Origin: CAINOH01 sp041663565
GTDB lineage: Archaea; Micrarchaeota; Micrarchaeia; Norongarragalinales; CAINOH01
Assembly (NCBI GenBank): GCA_041663565.1
Contig: JBAYMJ010000003.1
Coordinates: forward strand, 1 to 64,000
Direction of reading: 5' to 3'
DNA length: 64,000 nucleotides
This document shows positions 8,031 to 16,404 of the stretch, in pieces. The notes beneath the pieces were generated by a model that worked only from the letters and a program-made list of their open reading frames with translations, was not told the origin of the DNA and ran no database searches. Every line of letters begins with the position of its first letter. The first letter of the stretch is position 1. A program made the position numbers and the translations under genes.

Positions 8031-8048
8031 GGGGGTTGTTCAACCCCC
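8031..8048 (-). terminator. GC-rich hairpin after valS
   Basis: GGGGGTTG, a TT loop and CAACCCCC form a perfect 8-bp stem 20 bp beyond the valS stop on the minus strand. There is no T tract, so it may be a 3'-end stabilising or pausing hairpin rather than a classical terminator. Confidence 0.45.
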
Positions 8049-8067
8049 GTCCTCGTAAGAACCGACC

Positions 8068-10527
8068 TTAGCCTATCTCCACCTTCAGGCCTTCCGCGTT
8101 CGGCACGACTATTGCCTCGATGAGGGCAATCTTGCCAACCGCCTTCAGCTCGGGCTCGTAGTCGGAAAGCTCGCGTATCTCGGCCTCGTTTCCGGAGACC
8201 TTGACCTTCGCAAGCGGCTCGTTCAAGGCCATCGCCTTTCCGGCCTTGTACTTGCGCACCTCGGTGAGCACGAAGTGCATGCGCTCAACCGCCTGCTCAG
8301 CTGAGTCGTTTTCCATCTCAACAGTCGGCTTGGGCCACGCTGCCTGGTGGATGCTCTGCACGCCCTCCTCCGTCTCTTCCCTGTCAAAGCCCATCCCGAG
8401 GTAGATTGCCTCGGAGATGTAGGGCGAGATTGGCGCGTTGAGCTTGAGGCAGGTCACTAAGACCTCGTGGAGCGCGTACTGCGCGGCCTTCTTGCTGCGT
8501 GCGTTGTCACCGTAGATGCGGTGCTTGACGTCCTCCAAGTAATTGTCGCAGAAGTCGTGCCAGAAGAACGACTGCAAGGCGCAGATTGCGCCGTAGTAGT
8601 CGTAGAGGTTCATCGAGTCGGTGCACTTGTGCACGAGGCGCGAAAGCTTGCTCAAAATCCACTTGTCAGTCACAAGCAGGCCGAGCTCTTCCCCGGGCTT
8701 CTTTGACTGGCCTTCCGCAATCTGGGTGAGCACCTCGCCGTGGTTGTAGCCGTCCAAGGCCATCTCCACGAACTTCGACGCGTTCCACATCTTGTTCAAA
8801 AACGACTGTGCGTAGTTGACGTCCTTCCAGGAGAACACTATGTCCTTTCCGGTGCTTCCTGAAAGCGCAATCCACTGCCGGAGCGCGTCAACCCCTGTTT
8901 TTGCGATGACTTCCTTCGCCTCGACGTAGTTGCCAAGGGACTTGGACATCTTCTTTCCGTCAGCGCCGCACACCATCCCGTTGACTAGCACGTCCTTCCA
9001 GGGCTTCTCGCCCGTGAGCATCAGGGAGCGGTAAATAGTGTAGAACGCCCAGGTGCGGATGATGTCGTTGCCCTGCGGACGCATCGCTGTCGGGAAGAGC
9101 TTCTTGAACATCTCCTCGTCGTCGGGCCAGCCGCAGATTACAAGTGGCGTGATGCTTGAGTCCACCCAGCCGTCGCAGATGCTCTTCTCGCCAATGAGGC
9201 CGCCGCCGCACTCGCACTTTTCAACCGGCGGCTTGTCCTTGGTCGGGTCAACAGGCAGCTTCTTCTCGTCGTAAGTGTACGTCTTGCCGCACTTTTCGCA
9301 GTACCAGAAGGGCAAGGGGATTCCGAACACGCGCTGGCGCGAGATGCACCAGTCCCACTCCAGGCCATCCACCCAGTCCAGGAGGAGCTGCTGGGCGTAC
9401 GCCGGGGTCCAGGACATCTGGTGAGCTGCTGCGCGTATCTTGTCCTCGTTTCCCTTCAGCTTCGCAAACCATTGGGTTGAGCGCAGGAATTCTACTGGCT
9501 TCTTGCAACGGTCGTGTATCTTGAGCACCTGGTCAGTTGGACGCTGCTCAACCAGCACGCCCTCTTCCTTGAGCGCGGTGATTACCTTTTCCTTCGCGTC
9601 GCGAAGCTGCGATCCGTCGAACTTGCCGCTGTTCTTTATGAAACCTGCGCCGTCGCACGCGTCAATGATTTCAAGGTGGTGCCTGTAGGCCCACACCACG
9701 TCCTGCTTGTCGCCGAACGTGCATACCATCACAGCGCCGCTTCCGAACTCCTTGTCAACATCCTGGTCAGCAATGATGGGAACTGCCTTGTTGTAGAGCG
9801 GGACTAACGCCTTGCTGCCCACGAGCTTTTCGTAGCGCGGGTCGTAGGGGTTGACCATCACTGCCACGCAGGCGTGCAGCAGTTCAGGACGAGTTGTCGC
9901 GATGAGGAGCTTGTCCTTCGAGCCTTCGATGCCGAAGTTCAGGTAGTTGAGCATCGCCTTGTTGGGCAGGTCCTCGACCTCGGCCTTGGTGATCGCACTC
10001 CTGCAATAGGGGCACCACAGCACGGGGTGCTCCTGGCGGTAGACCAGCCCTTCCTTGAACATCCGAACTAGCGAGACCTGGACCTTCCTGTGGTACTCCG
10101 GGTCTATGGTGAAATACTCGTGCGCCCAGTCTATTGAGTAGCCCATCTGTTTCATCTGCACCCGGATTGACGCTATGTTGTTCTGGGTGAACTCGAGGCA
10201 CTTCTTTCTGAACTCCTCGCGCGGTAAACCCTTGCCGAACTTCTTTTCAACCTTGGTCTCAGTCGGGAAGCCGTGGCAGTCCCAGCCTTGGGGAAATAGG
10301 ACTTCGTAGCCTTGCATGCGCTTGTAGCGCGCGGCAAAGTCTATGTAGCCCCAGTTGAGCGTGCTTCCGGTGTGGAACTCGCCCGTTGGAAATGGTGGGG
10401 GCGTGTCTATGACGTAGAAGGGCTTCTTGACGTTGTCTATGTGGAACTTGTGTATCCCCAGCTCGTCCCACCTGGCCGCGAGCCTGGGCTCGGTGTCGTG
10501 CGCGTTGTACTTCTTGTCAAGTGCCAT
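8068..10527 (-). CDS. valS: Valyl-tRNA synthetase
   Basis: Class I aminoacyl-tRNA synthetase charging tRNA-Val, 819 residues. The HIGH-type signature is PFPTGEFHTGSTLNW near residue 45-60. The editing (CP1) domain contains TTRPELLHACVAVMVNP, the DWCISRQRVFGIPLP motif precedes the zinc-ribbon pair CEKCGKTYTYDEKKLP / CECGGGLIG, and the KMSKS loop is KKMSKSLGNYVEAKE near residue 524. The anticodon-binding helical domain follows. TPAYAQQLLLDWVDGLEWDW is the archaeal arrangement. The start ATG at 10527 is preceded by AGGAG (complement of 10541-10545), and a strong hairpin lies in the leader. It is apparently monocistronic. Confidence 0.96.
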   Translation of the reverse strand: MALDKKYNAHDTEPRLAARWDELGIHKFHIDNVKKPFYVIDTPPPFPTGEFHTGSTLNWGYIDFAARYKRMQGYEVLFPQGWDCHGFPTETKVEKKFGKGLPREEFRKKCLEFTQNNIASIRVQMKQMGYSIDWAHEYFTIDPEYHRKVQVSLVRMFKEGLVYRQEHPVLWCPYCRSAITKAEVEDLPNKAMLNYLNFGIEGSKDKLLIATTRPELLHACVAVMVNPYDPRYEKLVGSKALVPLYNKAVPIIADQDVDKEFGSGAVMVCTFGDKQDVVWAYRHHLEIIDACDGAGFIKNSGKFDGSQLRDAKEKVITALKEEGVLVEQRPTDQVLKIHDRCKKPVEFLRSTQWFAKLKGNEDKIRAAAHQMSWTPAYAQQLLLDWVDGLEWDWCISRQRVFGIPLPFWYCEKCGKTYTYDEKKLPVDPTKDKPPVEKCECGGGLIGEKSICDGWVDSSITPLVICGWPDDEEMFKKLFPTAMRPQGNDIIRTWAFYTIYRSLMLTGEKPWKDVLVNGMVCGADGKKMSKSLGNYVEAKEVIAKTGVDALRQWIALSGSTGKDIVFSWKDVNYAQSFLNKMWNASKFVEMALDGYNHGEVLTQIAEGQSKKPGEELGLLVTDKWILSKLSRLVHKCTDSMNLYDYYGAICALQSFFWHDFCDNYLEDVKHRIYGDNARSKKAAQYALHEVLVTCLKLNAPISPYISEAIYLGMGFDREETEEGVQSIHQAAWPKPTVEMENDSAEQAVERMHFVLTEVRKYKAGKAMALNEPLAKVKVSGNEAEIRELSDYEPELKAVGKIALIEAIVVPNAEGLKVEIG

Positions 10528-10563
10528 AAACGGACTACAACTCCTTTTGGATTTGATAGACTG

Positions 10564-10582
10564 CCAGCAGGTAACCTGCTGG
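10564..10582 (-). promoter_or_regulatory. Leader hairpin upstream of valS
   Basis: CCAGCAGG-TAA-CCTGCTGG is a perfect 8-bp inverted repeat with a three-base loop, centred 46 bp upstream of the valS ATG and about 19 bp before its ribosome-binding site. It could be an operator in DNA or a hairpin in the valS leader RNA. It does not look like a T-box. Confidence 0.4.
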
Positions 10583-10752
10583 TTGTCCTGTTAATCGTCT
10601 TTTTTCTTTCGGCTTTCTTTCTTAAAACGCAGGGCGCTTGTAAACGCGCCGTCGTCCGCGGCAAGCCGTTGTGCCACGTTGGTTCCTTGTAAGTATTCCG
10701 GAGGATGAGAAATAAAAAACAGGCGTTTAACGGCCTAACCGCACACCACACA

Positions 10753-10762
10753 TTTTATTTAA
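10753..10762 (+). promoter_or_regulatory. TATA box for the 10792 gene
   Basis: ttttatttaa lies about 30-38 bp before the ATG at 10792, giving a short leader. Confidence 0.45.
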
Positions 10763-10791
10763 CAACAGTAAACGAATAAACTTTGAACGAA

Positions 10792-11745
10792 ATGCAGCTA
10801 TTTCCCACCAGGAAACCGCCAGCAGGCCAGCAGAAAAAGACTGCCTTGAGCGAGGAGCAGCAGCAAAAAAATCAGCTAGAGCTGCCCGGAGTCAGGCAAT
10901 TGACCGACTCGCAGGAGAGGGCGCTGCAATATTCCGCACACAAGAAGTACGTCAGGCAGCAAGTCAACAGCATAGTTCCCACTTACGAACGGATTATGAA
11001 TGGCGTCACAAGGAGCGAGCAACAGGACCTGCGCGACCACTTTCGCATAGTGCCCGGACCGCAACCGAGAGAAAGCAGCGGGGGCATTATTGAAAGGATA
11101 CTGGGGCACGCGTCGGGCGGCGCCCAGTTTGACACTAGAAAGGGCGTCATACACTACAATACCGGACAGATGGAAATCTTTTCGCACAACATAGAACGGC
11201 CCTATACGACAAAGCAGGTGATTTTCCACGAGGGCCTGCATCATTTCGACATCCCACGGAGAAAGTATTCCTTTGAAAGGAACTATGGCAACGAGTTCAT
11301 CAGGCAGACGATTGATGAGATATATGCCCAGCCCGAGAGATTCGTCTCTTTCTCAGACCCGAGGCGCTCGGCCTTTCTTCGGGAGTCCAAGAGACTATCA
11401 CGAACAACCGGATGGGAAACGGGCGACCCTCTGGGGATAATCCGCACGTTCCAATGCATAAAACAGGGAAAGGACCCGCTGACTGCATACAATAAGGGCG
11501 CGGGAAGGGCAAAATACGTTCTTGGAAGGGCAGTGATACTGGAACTAATAAGAAAGGGGACAGTCAAGAAACCCGGGGACATCTACCACCTTCCGCCGGA
11601 GCTTCTGAAAAAGGAAATAACGAGGACCCTTGCGAAATCGCCTTTTCTCTATGCGGGCCACTTTGCAAGAAGCGTCCTTTCCGTGCCCAAGGCAAGCATG
11701 GAAAAGATTGCAGCCGCGATGCGAAAAAAGAACGCGCCGAACTGA
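10792..11745 (+). CDS. Orphan protein with an HExxH metalloprotease-like motif
   Basis: 317 residues, cytosolic (no signal peptide or transmembrane helix), family not recognised. Residues about 140-153 read VIFHEGLHHFDIP, a textbook HExxH zinc site with flanking hydrophobics. A conserved-looking acidic helix (NEFIRQTIDEIYAQPERF) starts about 18 residues later and could give the third ligand, as in gluzincins. The N-terminal 60 residues are Gln/Pro/Lys-rich and probably disordered. The ATG at 10792 is preferred over TTG at 10783. It is divergent from valS and converges on the isopentenyl phosphate kinase gene. Zinc-protease activity is inference from one motif. Confidence 0.6.
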   Translation: MQLFPTRKPPAGQQKKTALSEEQQQKNQLELPGVRQLTDSQERALQYSAHKKYVRQQVNSIVPTYERIMNGVTRSEQQDLRDHFRIVPGPQPRESSGGIIERILGHASGGAQFDTRKGVIHYNTGQMEIFSHNIERPYTTKQVIFHEGLHHFDIPRRKYSFERNYGNEFIRQTIDEIYAQPERFVSFSDPRRSAFLRESKRLSRTTGWETGDPLGIIRTFQCIKQGKDPLTAYNKGAGRAKYVLGRAVILELIRKGTVKKPGDIYHLPPELLKKEITRTLAKSPFLYAGHFARSVLSVPKASMEKIAAAMRKKNAPN

Positions 11746-11759
11746 AAAATTACACAAAA

Positions 11760-12557
11760 TCAGGCAGTAATCCTGGTGCCCACTACTTTCTTCCCAAGCA
11801 TCGCGTCGTGAAGCCTGCCTGGCACGAGGCCGTTGATTATGACGACTTCGGCCTTGGTCTTCTTCGCAAGCGAGAGCATGCCGTCCACTTTCGAGCGCAT
11901 CCCGCCGGTGACGTCTGTTGAGGACGAGCCTCCGAGGCACTTGCGGATTTCGGCAAAGTTCTTGGGGCTGATTTCCCCGACAAGGTCCGTGCTCTGCGGG
12001 TAGTCGCGCCACACGCCATCCTCCTTCGTGGCAATCACGATGCGCCTGGGCTTGAACTTCTTGGAGATCGCCTCAAGCACGGTCTCCGTCGAGACTATCG
12101 CGCACCCCTGCTTCCCGTCGAAGGTGACGTCGCCGTAAGGGACCGGGGTGATGCCCCTTGCAAGCGCAATCCCCATCGGCTCGAGGAAGACCTTCCACGG
12201 CCTGCCCTTTTCAGTGACCATGAATGAGGAAGGCGAGAAGGAGACCGCATTCACGTCTGCGTCAATCAGGGCGCGCACCACTATCCTGTTGAGCCGGGAT
12301 GCCGCGTGCTGGACTTCGGAAACCCCGATTGCGCTTTCGGCGTTGTGGAACCCGTTTGCGGTGCCGTACTTGTGCGCCGGCCTGTGGGGGAAGCTCCCGC
12401 CGCCGTGGCCGATTACCGCCTTGAGGTTCCCCGCCTGTTTTGCGGACTGCACTTCGCGCGCCAGGCGCCTGATTTCCTCCTGCCGGGGCAGCTCCTGCGC
12501 GGTCTTGTCCGTAATCAGGCTGCCGCCAAGCTTTACGAACACGAGTTCAGAGGCCAT
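11760..12557 (-). CDS. ipk: Isopentenyl phosphate kinase
   Basis: ATP-dependent kinase of the amino-acid-kinase fold that phosphorylates isopentenyl phosphate to IPP, the last step of the archaeal mevalonate routes; 265 residues. The N-terminal VFVKLGGSLITDKT binds phosphate, and AVIGHGGGSFPHRPAHKYG (residues about 47-65) is the family glycine-rich loop. The second His in that loop corresponds to the family's catalytic histidine region, here SFPH rather than the common SFGH. ATP-binding elements are IVIATKEDGVW and SSTDVTGGMRSKVDGML. It is the most downstream gene on the minus strand of the lipid cluster, 52 bp behind the PMDh small subunit. Confidence 0.9.
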   Translation of the reverse strand: MASELVFVKLGGSLITDKTAQELPRQEEIRRLAREVQSAKQAGNLKAVIGHGGGSFPHRPAHKYGTANGFHNAESAIGVSEVQHAASRLNRIVVRALIDADVNAVSFSPSSFMVTEKGRPWKVFLEPMGIALARGITPVPYGDVTFDGKQGCAIVSTETVLEAISKKFKPRRIVIATKEDGVWRDYPQSTDLVGEISPKNFAEIRKCLGGSSSTDVTGGMRSKVDGMLSLAKKTKAEVVIINGLVPGRLHDAMLGKKVVGTRITA

Positions 12558-12609
12558 ATGAATATCAACGATTGTGGTTTGTTCTGCCTGCCATTTTAGC
12601 CAACGCGGC

Positions 12610-13008
12610 CTATGCAGTTTCTACTGTTCCTTTATTCGCATCCACTTTGACTTTCATCCCAGTCTTGATGTTCTCAACCGGGTTCTTGTCCAGCCGGTCA
12701 ACCATCGGGATTTCCGAGATGATTGCGCCGACTGCAACTATTATCTCGGATTCCAAGTTTATTATCGCAGTGGGGGCAACTCCGTTCTTCTTAAGCTGGT
12801 AAATCACGTAGGTGCCCACTGTCGAGCCCTTGCCCCTTGGGATTACGAGGACTTTTCCCGCCACGCTCTTTCCAAACAGCGGGTTGGTCCTGTCTATGAC
12901 CTTGCCTGTCTTGGGGTCAACTCCGCCGAGGAAGGAAATCGCTTCCGTGCCAACCAGGGCTTCTCCCGTTGCCTTTCCCTTTGAGATGGTCCTTCCGTGA
13001 AAAATCAT
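12610..13008 (-). CDS. Phosphomevalonate dehydratase small subunit (aconitase X swivel, DUF126)
   Basis: 132-residue swivel-domain subunit that pairs with the DUF521 protein encoded just upstream to form phosphomevalonate dehydratase, which converts 5-phosphomevalonate to trans-anhydromevalonate phosphate. Family marks are the opening FHGRTISKGKATGEALV, PTGKVIDRTNPLFGKSV-like sequence (here DPKTGKVIDRTNPLFGKS), the loop VLVIPRGKGSTVGTYVIYQL with the substrate-contacting Ser, and IINLESEIIVAVGAIIS. A gap of 18 bp to the large-subunit gene indicates co-translation. Confidence 0.9.
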   Translation of the reverse strand: MIFHGRTISKGKATGEALVGTEAISFLGGVDPKTGKVIDRTNPLFGKSVAGKVLVIPRGKGSTVGTYVIYQLKKNGVAPTAIINLESEIIVAVGAIISEIPMVDRLDKNPVENIKTGMKVKVDANKGTVETA

Positions 13009-13026
13009 AGAATCATCGTTTGATTA

Positions 13027-14220
13027 TCAAAGCAATTCTTCAATGTCTGCAAATTTTACTCTCTGGCCGCACAACGAGGGCAAGTAAGTAGCCGCCTTCC
13101 CCGAGTTCACTGCGGTTGACTTGAAGCCCATTTCCTCAAGGGGCGCGACCACCATGCAGGTGTCGGCAACCACGAGACCGCCGGCTTTTTCGATTGTCGC
13201 GGAGTAGCCGATGCGGTCGGACTGCTCCTTTGTCTTGCGGGAAGTACAGACCCAGAGCTTCATCGCAAGCGGCTTTCCAGCCGGCCTCGCTTCCAATTTC
13301 TTTGCAATCTCCTTTATTTCGTCAATCGAGCAGTGCGGGCAGCCGATTGCAACCAGGCCTACTGCACCTTTTTCGCTCTGCATTGCGGCCTTCTGCTCGT
13401 CAATCAGGTCTTGGGAAACCTCGACGGTCTCGATGGGCACGCCCTTTTGCACGTTCCATTCGGGGGTGACGTCCTTTGCAAAGTAAAGCGCGACAGAACC
13501 GGTTGCGGCCATCGCGGCTCCAAGGGACTTCATGCGCACCTCGGTCGCGTTTTCACGCCGGATTCCGATGAACGCGGGGACGCGGTCCTTCGCAATCTTG
13601 CCGACTATCGCGCCAAGTGCGCCGAAGTCGGTCATTTTTTCCATCTTTGCAGTTACTGCGACCACGAACCCCGCCTTGCGGTTCCCTTCAAGGTGAAGGC
13701 CGAAATTCGGGGTCTTGCCTATTATTGCGGATGCGAGTGCGGATACTGCGCTTTCGCGGTTGGTGCGGCCGCCAAGCATCGAGTTTGCAAAAGAGATTGC
13801 GTTGGACTCGCTCCAGGCGACGTGCTCGCCGAGTTTGGGCCGTATGCCTATGTGGTAGGGCGCACAGGTGCAGGTCGGCGAGATGCCCATCTTGGTGTAA
13901 GCATCCATAATCGCAAGCTGCTTTTTTGCAAACGCGGCTGGCACGCCCATCTTCTTCCAGTCCTTCAGGTCCATCCCCGCGGGATTGAGGTAGGCGGGAA
14001 TCGACGCCTTCGCGCCCTTCTTTGCAAAATCGGAAAGGAACTCCAAGCCCGCATCGCCTATGGTCTTGTAGCTTACCCCGGCAACCTGCGCGCTCGTGAC
14101 CGGGATGAGCTTGTCAGCGCCATAGATGTTTCCTACTGCCTGCAGTATGGCCATCGCCTTTGCTGCGGCCTCGCCGCCCTCGCCGTCAAGTATTTCCTGC
14201 TCGGATTTTGAAAGTTCCAT
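13027..14220 (-). CDS. Phosphomevalonate dehydratase large subunit (aconitase X, DUF521)
   Basis: Catalytic Fe-S subunit of the archaeal mevalonate pathway, 397 residues. The start is the ATG at 14220 (MELSKSEQEILDGEGGEAAA, the family's normal N-terminus); the open frame runs on to 14532, but that part overlaps the next gene and is low-quality Arg/Thr/Leu sequence. Candidate cluster cysteines are in ISPTCTCAPYHIG, IGCPHCSIDEIKE and VWVCTSRKT-like sequence (here LWVCTSRKTKEQ). AWSESNAISFANSMLGGRTNRE is the DUF521 signature (residues 158-180, roughly). It sits between the UbiD-type decarboxylase and the small subunit, so consecutive pathway steps are encoded in order. Confidence 0.9.
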   Translation of the reverse strand: MELSKSEQEILDGEGGEAAAKAMAILQAVGNIYGADKLIPVTSAQVAGVSYKTIGDAGLEFLSDFAKKGAKASIPAYLNPAGMDLKDWKKMGVPAAFAKKQLAIMDAYTKMGISPTCTCAPYHIGIRPKLGEHVAWSESNAISFANSMLGGRTNRESAVSALASAIIGKTPNFGLHLEGNRKAGFVVAVTAKMEKMTDFGALGAIVGKIAKDRVPAFIGIRRENATEVRMKSLGAAMAATGSVALYFAKDVTPEWNVQKGVPIETVEVSQDLIDEQKAAMQSEKGAVGLVAIGCPHCSIDEIKEIAKKLEARPAGKPLAMKLWVCTSRKTKEQSDRIGYSATIEKAGGLVVADTCMVVAPLEEMGFKSTAVNSGKAATYLPSLCGQRVKFADIEELL

Positions 14221-14269
14221 TGGTTTTGCCTTTTGCGAATTTGAAACGTAGTGCCTAACTTGGTTGAAT

Positions 14270-15607
14270 TTACTTGAATTTGCTTGCGTCAACTTTCTTG
14301 TAGTCAAGTCGCTTGAACTTTTCAACCGGCTTCTTGGGGTCTGAAAGCGGTATCGTCGCATCAAGGCCCATCTTCGCAACCCGCGCCTTCTCATGCGGCG
14401 GCTTGTCAGCCATCGGGTCAAGAGAGGACGAGGGCTGGTCCTTGAACACGTAAAGCCGCGAGTCAGCGCGGAAGCGCGTCGCAATCGCCCACTCCACAGC
14501 CTGTGGGTTGCCGATGTCGATGTCCTCGTCAACGATTACGCAGTGCTTGAGCGAAGTGTGGCCCCGAAACGCCGCTTCGATTGCCTTTTTCGGCTCGTCG
14601 TCGCTTTTTTTCTTGATTTGCACGATTGCGTGGAACCACGAGCACCCGCCGTTCGTGAGCACCACGTCCCTGCACTCGCACACCTTGGACACTTCGCGAA
14701 GTATTGTCGGCTCGCGGGGCATTCCCATCAGGTTCTTGTGCTCCGCCATTCCCGGCAGAAGCGTCTGGTAAATCGCGTCCTTGCGGTGCGTGATGCAGTC
14801 GATTACCACAACCGGCTGCTTTCGGAGTATGTCGTTGGTCTCGGTAAGGTCAACGAACGGCCCCTCGTTGGTATCATCGAGGGTGATGCGGCCTTCTAGC
14901 ACGAACTCGCTTTCAGCTGGCACCAGCAAGTCCTTGGTCTTGCATCTCACCATCGGCGTCTCGTCAAGCGCGTTCGCAATCGCCATCTCGTCAACGCCTG
15001 TTGGCGCGGAGATTGCAGCAGCAAGCATCACTGCTGTTGAGTTTCCAATGCAGAACGCGACCTCGAGCTCCTTGCCCTGGGCCTTGAGCTTCTGGTAGGT
15101 GTTGTAAGTCTGGCGCTGCTCAACAAGGCGCAAGGTGAACTTGTCCTTTCCTATTTGCATCATGCGGTGGTAGCATGCGTTCGGCCCGGTGTCGGGGTCT
15201 CTGATTATTGCGATTGCGGAGGTTACGTAACGGCCGCCGTCTGATGGGAAATAGCGAAGAATCGGTATTGAGTCGAGGTCGACTTTGGGTTCGACGACTT
15301 CCTGGCAGGGCGCGACGCCATCCTTGGCAGTAAGCACCTTGGATTTCTTCGGGGCATCAATTGCCTTTGCAAGCGTGGGAACCAACTTTTGCGGGGAGAT
15401 GCCGAGGGCGTCCGCGACTAGCTTGCGCGAGGAAACCAGGCCGGCTGCGACGCGGAACATCTTGCCTGAGACATTTTCGAAGATTACGGGCTTCTCTCCA
15501 AGGGCGTTGACTAATGCGGCCGCTTCCAAGTCCTGCGAAACTGGCTTCGTGATCTTTTTGAGCTTGCCTTTGCGTTCAAGCTCGGAAATGAATGCGCGGA
15601 GGTTCAT
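14270..15607 (-). CDS. UbiD-family decarboxylase (anhydromevalonate phosphate decarboxylase)
   Basis: prFMN-dependent decarboxylase, 445 residues, here most likely converting trans-anhydromevalonate phosphate to isopentenyl phosphate. The start MNLRAFISELERKGKLKKI is standard for UbiD proteins. The ATG at 15607 overlaps the ubiX stop as ATGA; a start at 15619 is possible. Typical UbiD motifs are RYVTSAIAIIRDPDTG, FCIGNSTAVMLAAAIS, VPAESEFVLEGRITLD (with catalytic Glu), GPFVDLTETND, and the C-terminal KHCVIVDEDIDIGNPQAVEW with catalytic acids. The neighbouring UbiX and phosphomevalonate dehydratase genes support this substrate over ubiquinone-type acids. Confidence 0.9.
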   Translation of the reverse strand: MNLRAFISELERKGKLKKITKPVSQDLEAAALVNALGEKPVIFENVSGKMFRVAAGLVSSRKLVADALGISPQKLVPTLAKAIDAPKKSKVLTAKDGVAPCQEVVEPKVDLDSIPILRYFPSDGGRYVTSAIAIIRDPDTGPNACYHRMMQIGKDKFTLRLVEQRQTYNTYQKLKAQGKELEVAFCIGNSTAVMLAAAISAPTGVDEMAIANALDETPMVRCKTKDLLVPAESEFVLEGRITLDDTNEGPFVDLTETNDILRKQPVVVIDCITHRKDAIYQTLLPGMAEHKNLMGMPREPTILREVSKVCECRDVVLTNGGCSWFHAIVQIKKKSDDEPKKAIEAAFRGHTSLKHCVIVDEDIDIGNPQAVEWAIATRFRADSRLYVFKDQPSSSLDPMADKPPHEKARVAKMGLDATIPLSDPKKPVEKFKRLDYKKVDASKFK

Positions 15608-16170
15608 TTGGAGTCCCACCTCTTGTAAAGCGTGCTCTTTATCCCTATTGAGTCAAGCACCTTGCCGACTATAAAGTTGATTATGTCATCCAGGTCCTTG
15701 GGCTCGTTGTAGAACGCCGGCTGGGGAGGCATGATTACCGCGCCTGCAAGCGAGAGGCGGTACATGTTCTCCAATTGGATTGTGGAAATCGGCATCTCGC
15801 GGGGCAGGATGACCAGCTTTTTCCTTTCTTTCAATGCAACTTCCGCGCCCCGCGTAATCAAGTTGTGTGAGTAGCCGTGCGCTATTGCCGCAAGCGTCTT
15901 CATCGAGCAGGGGCAGACTATGAAAGCATCTGGTGCGTTGGAGCCGGAGGCGAATGGAGCAAAGACTGCATCTTCGTCCCATACTTTGGCGCATTTTGCC
16001 AGTGACGCCATCGTCTTTTTCCTTCCTGCCATCTCGTAGTCCATGACCAGCTTGGCGCCGTCGCTTACTACTATGTCAAGCTGCACGCCCTTTTGCCTGG
16101 AAAGCTCCTGGCACAGCCGCACGCCGTATGCGATTCCCGATGCGCCGGTTATGGCAACCACTACTTTCAT
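15604..16170 (-). CDS. ubiX: UbiX-like flavin prenyltransferase
   Basis: Transfers a dimethylallyl group to FMN to make the prenylated FMN cofactor needed by the adjacent UbiD-type enzyme; 188 residues, family-typical. Flavin-binding marks are VAITGASGIAYGVRLCQEL at the N-terminus, IVVSDGAKLVMDYE, then APFASGSNAPDAFIVCPCSM (phosphate loop) and KTLAAIAHGYSHNLITRGAE. KKLVILPREMPISTIQLENM and PPQPAFYNEPKDLDDIINFI complete the fold. Translational coupling to the decarboxylase (ATGA overlap) ties cofactor supply to the enzyme. The ATG at 16170 starts the operon; upstream there are 234 bp that hold no gene. Confidence 0.93.
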   Translation of the reverse strand: MKVVVAITGASGIAYGVRLCQELSRQKGVQLDIVVSDGAKLVMDYEMAGRKKTMASLAKCAKVWDEDAVFAPFASGSNAPDAFIVCPCSMKTLAAIAHGYSHNLITRGAEVALKERKKLVILPREMPISTIQLENMYRLSLAGAVIMPPQPAFYNEPKDLDDIINFIVGKVLDSIGIKSTLYKRWDSK

Positions 16171-16404
16171 GAGAAAATCGTCCCTGAATATAGGAATGAA
16201 ACCGAGATTATTAATTGCCTATCCGATGCGTCAGGCGACGAAGAAAGGTATTACGTTTTGTGAGGAAAAGCCAAAGGAAAAAAACCGGAAAGCTGCGATT
16301 GTAGTGCCTACGATTATCCAATATCTTCTAAGTTGGTTCGGCACTACATTCTTGGTTTGGCTTGAAGAGAAATAGCAAAAAAAGAAGAAGATGGCTGGAA
16401 GTTA
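16171..16404. other. Gene-free gap upstream of ubiX
   Basis: AT-rich intergenic sequence with a leftward TATA-like stretch (complement of 16208-16216, attattaat) that could drive the ubiX operon. A-rich sequence at 16376-16390 lies just downstream of the FGE-domain gene, where it would serve as an oligo-T terminator for that gene. I see no template-repeat copy of the adjacent gene's 3' end here. Confidence 0.4.

Noticed and set aside
14221..14532. 104-residue N-terminal extension of the aconitase X gene
   Set aside because: It overlaps the decarboxylase 3' end and is low-complexity Arg/Thr sequence; the family N-terminus begins at 14220.
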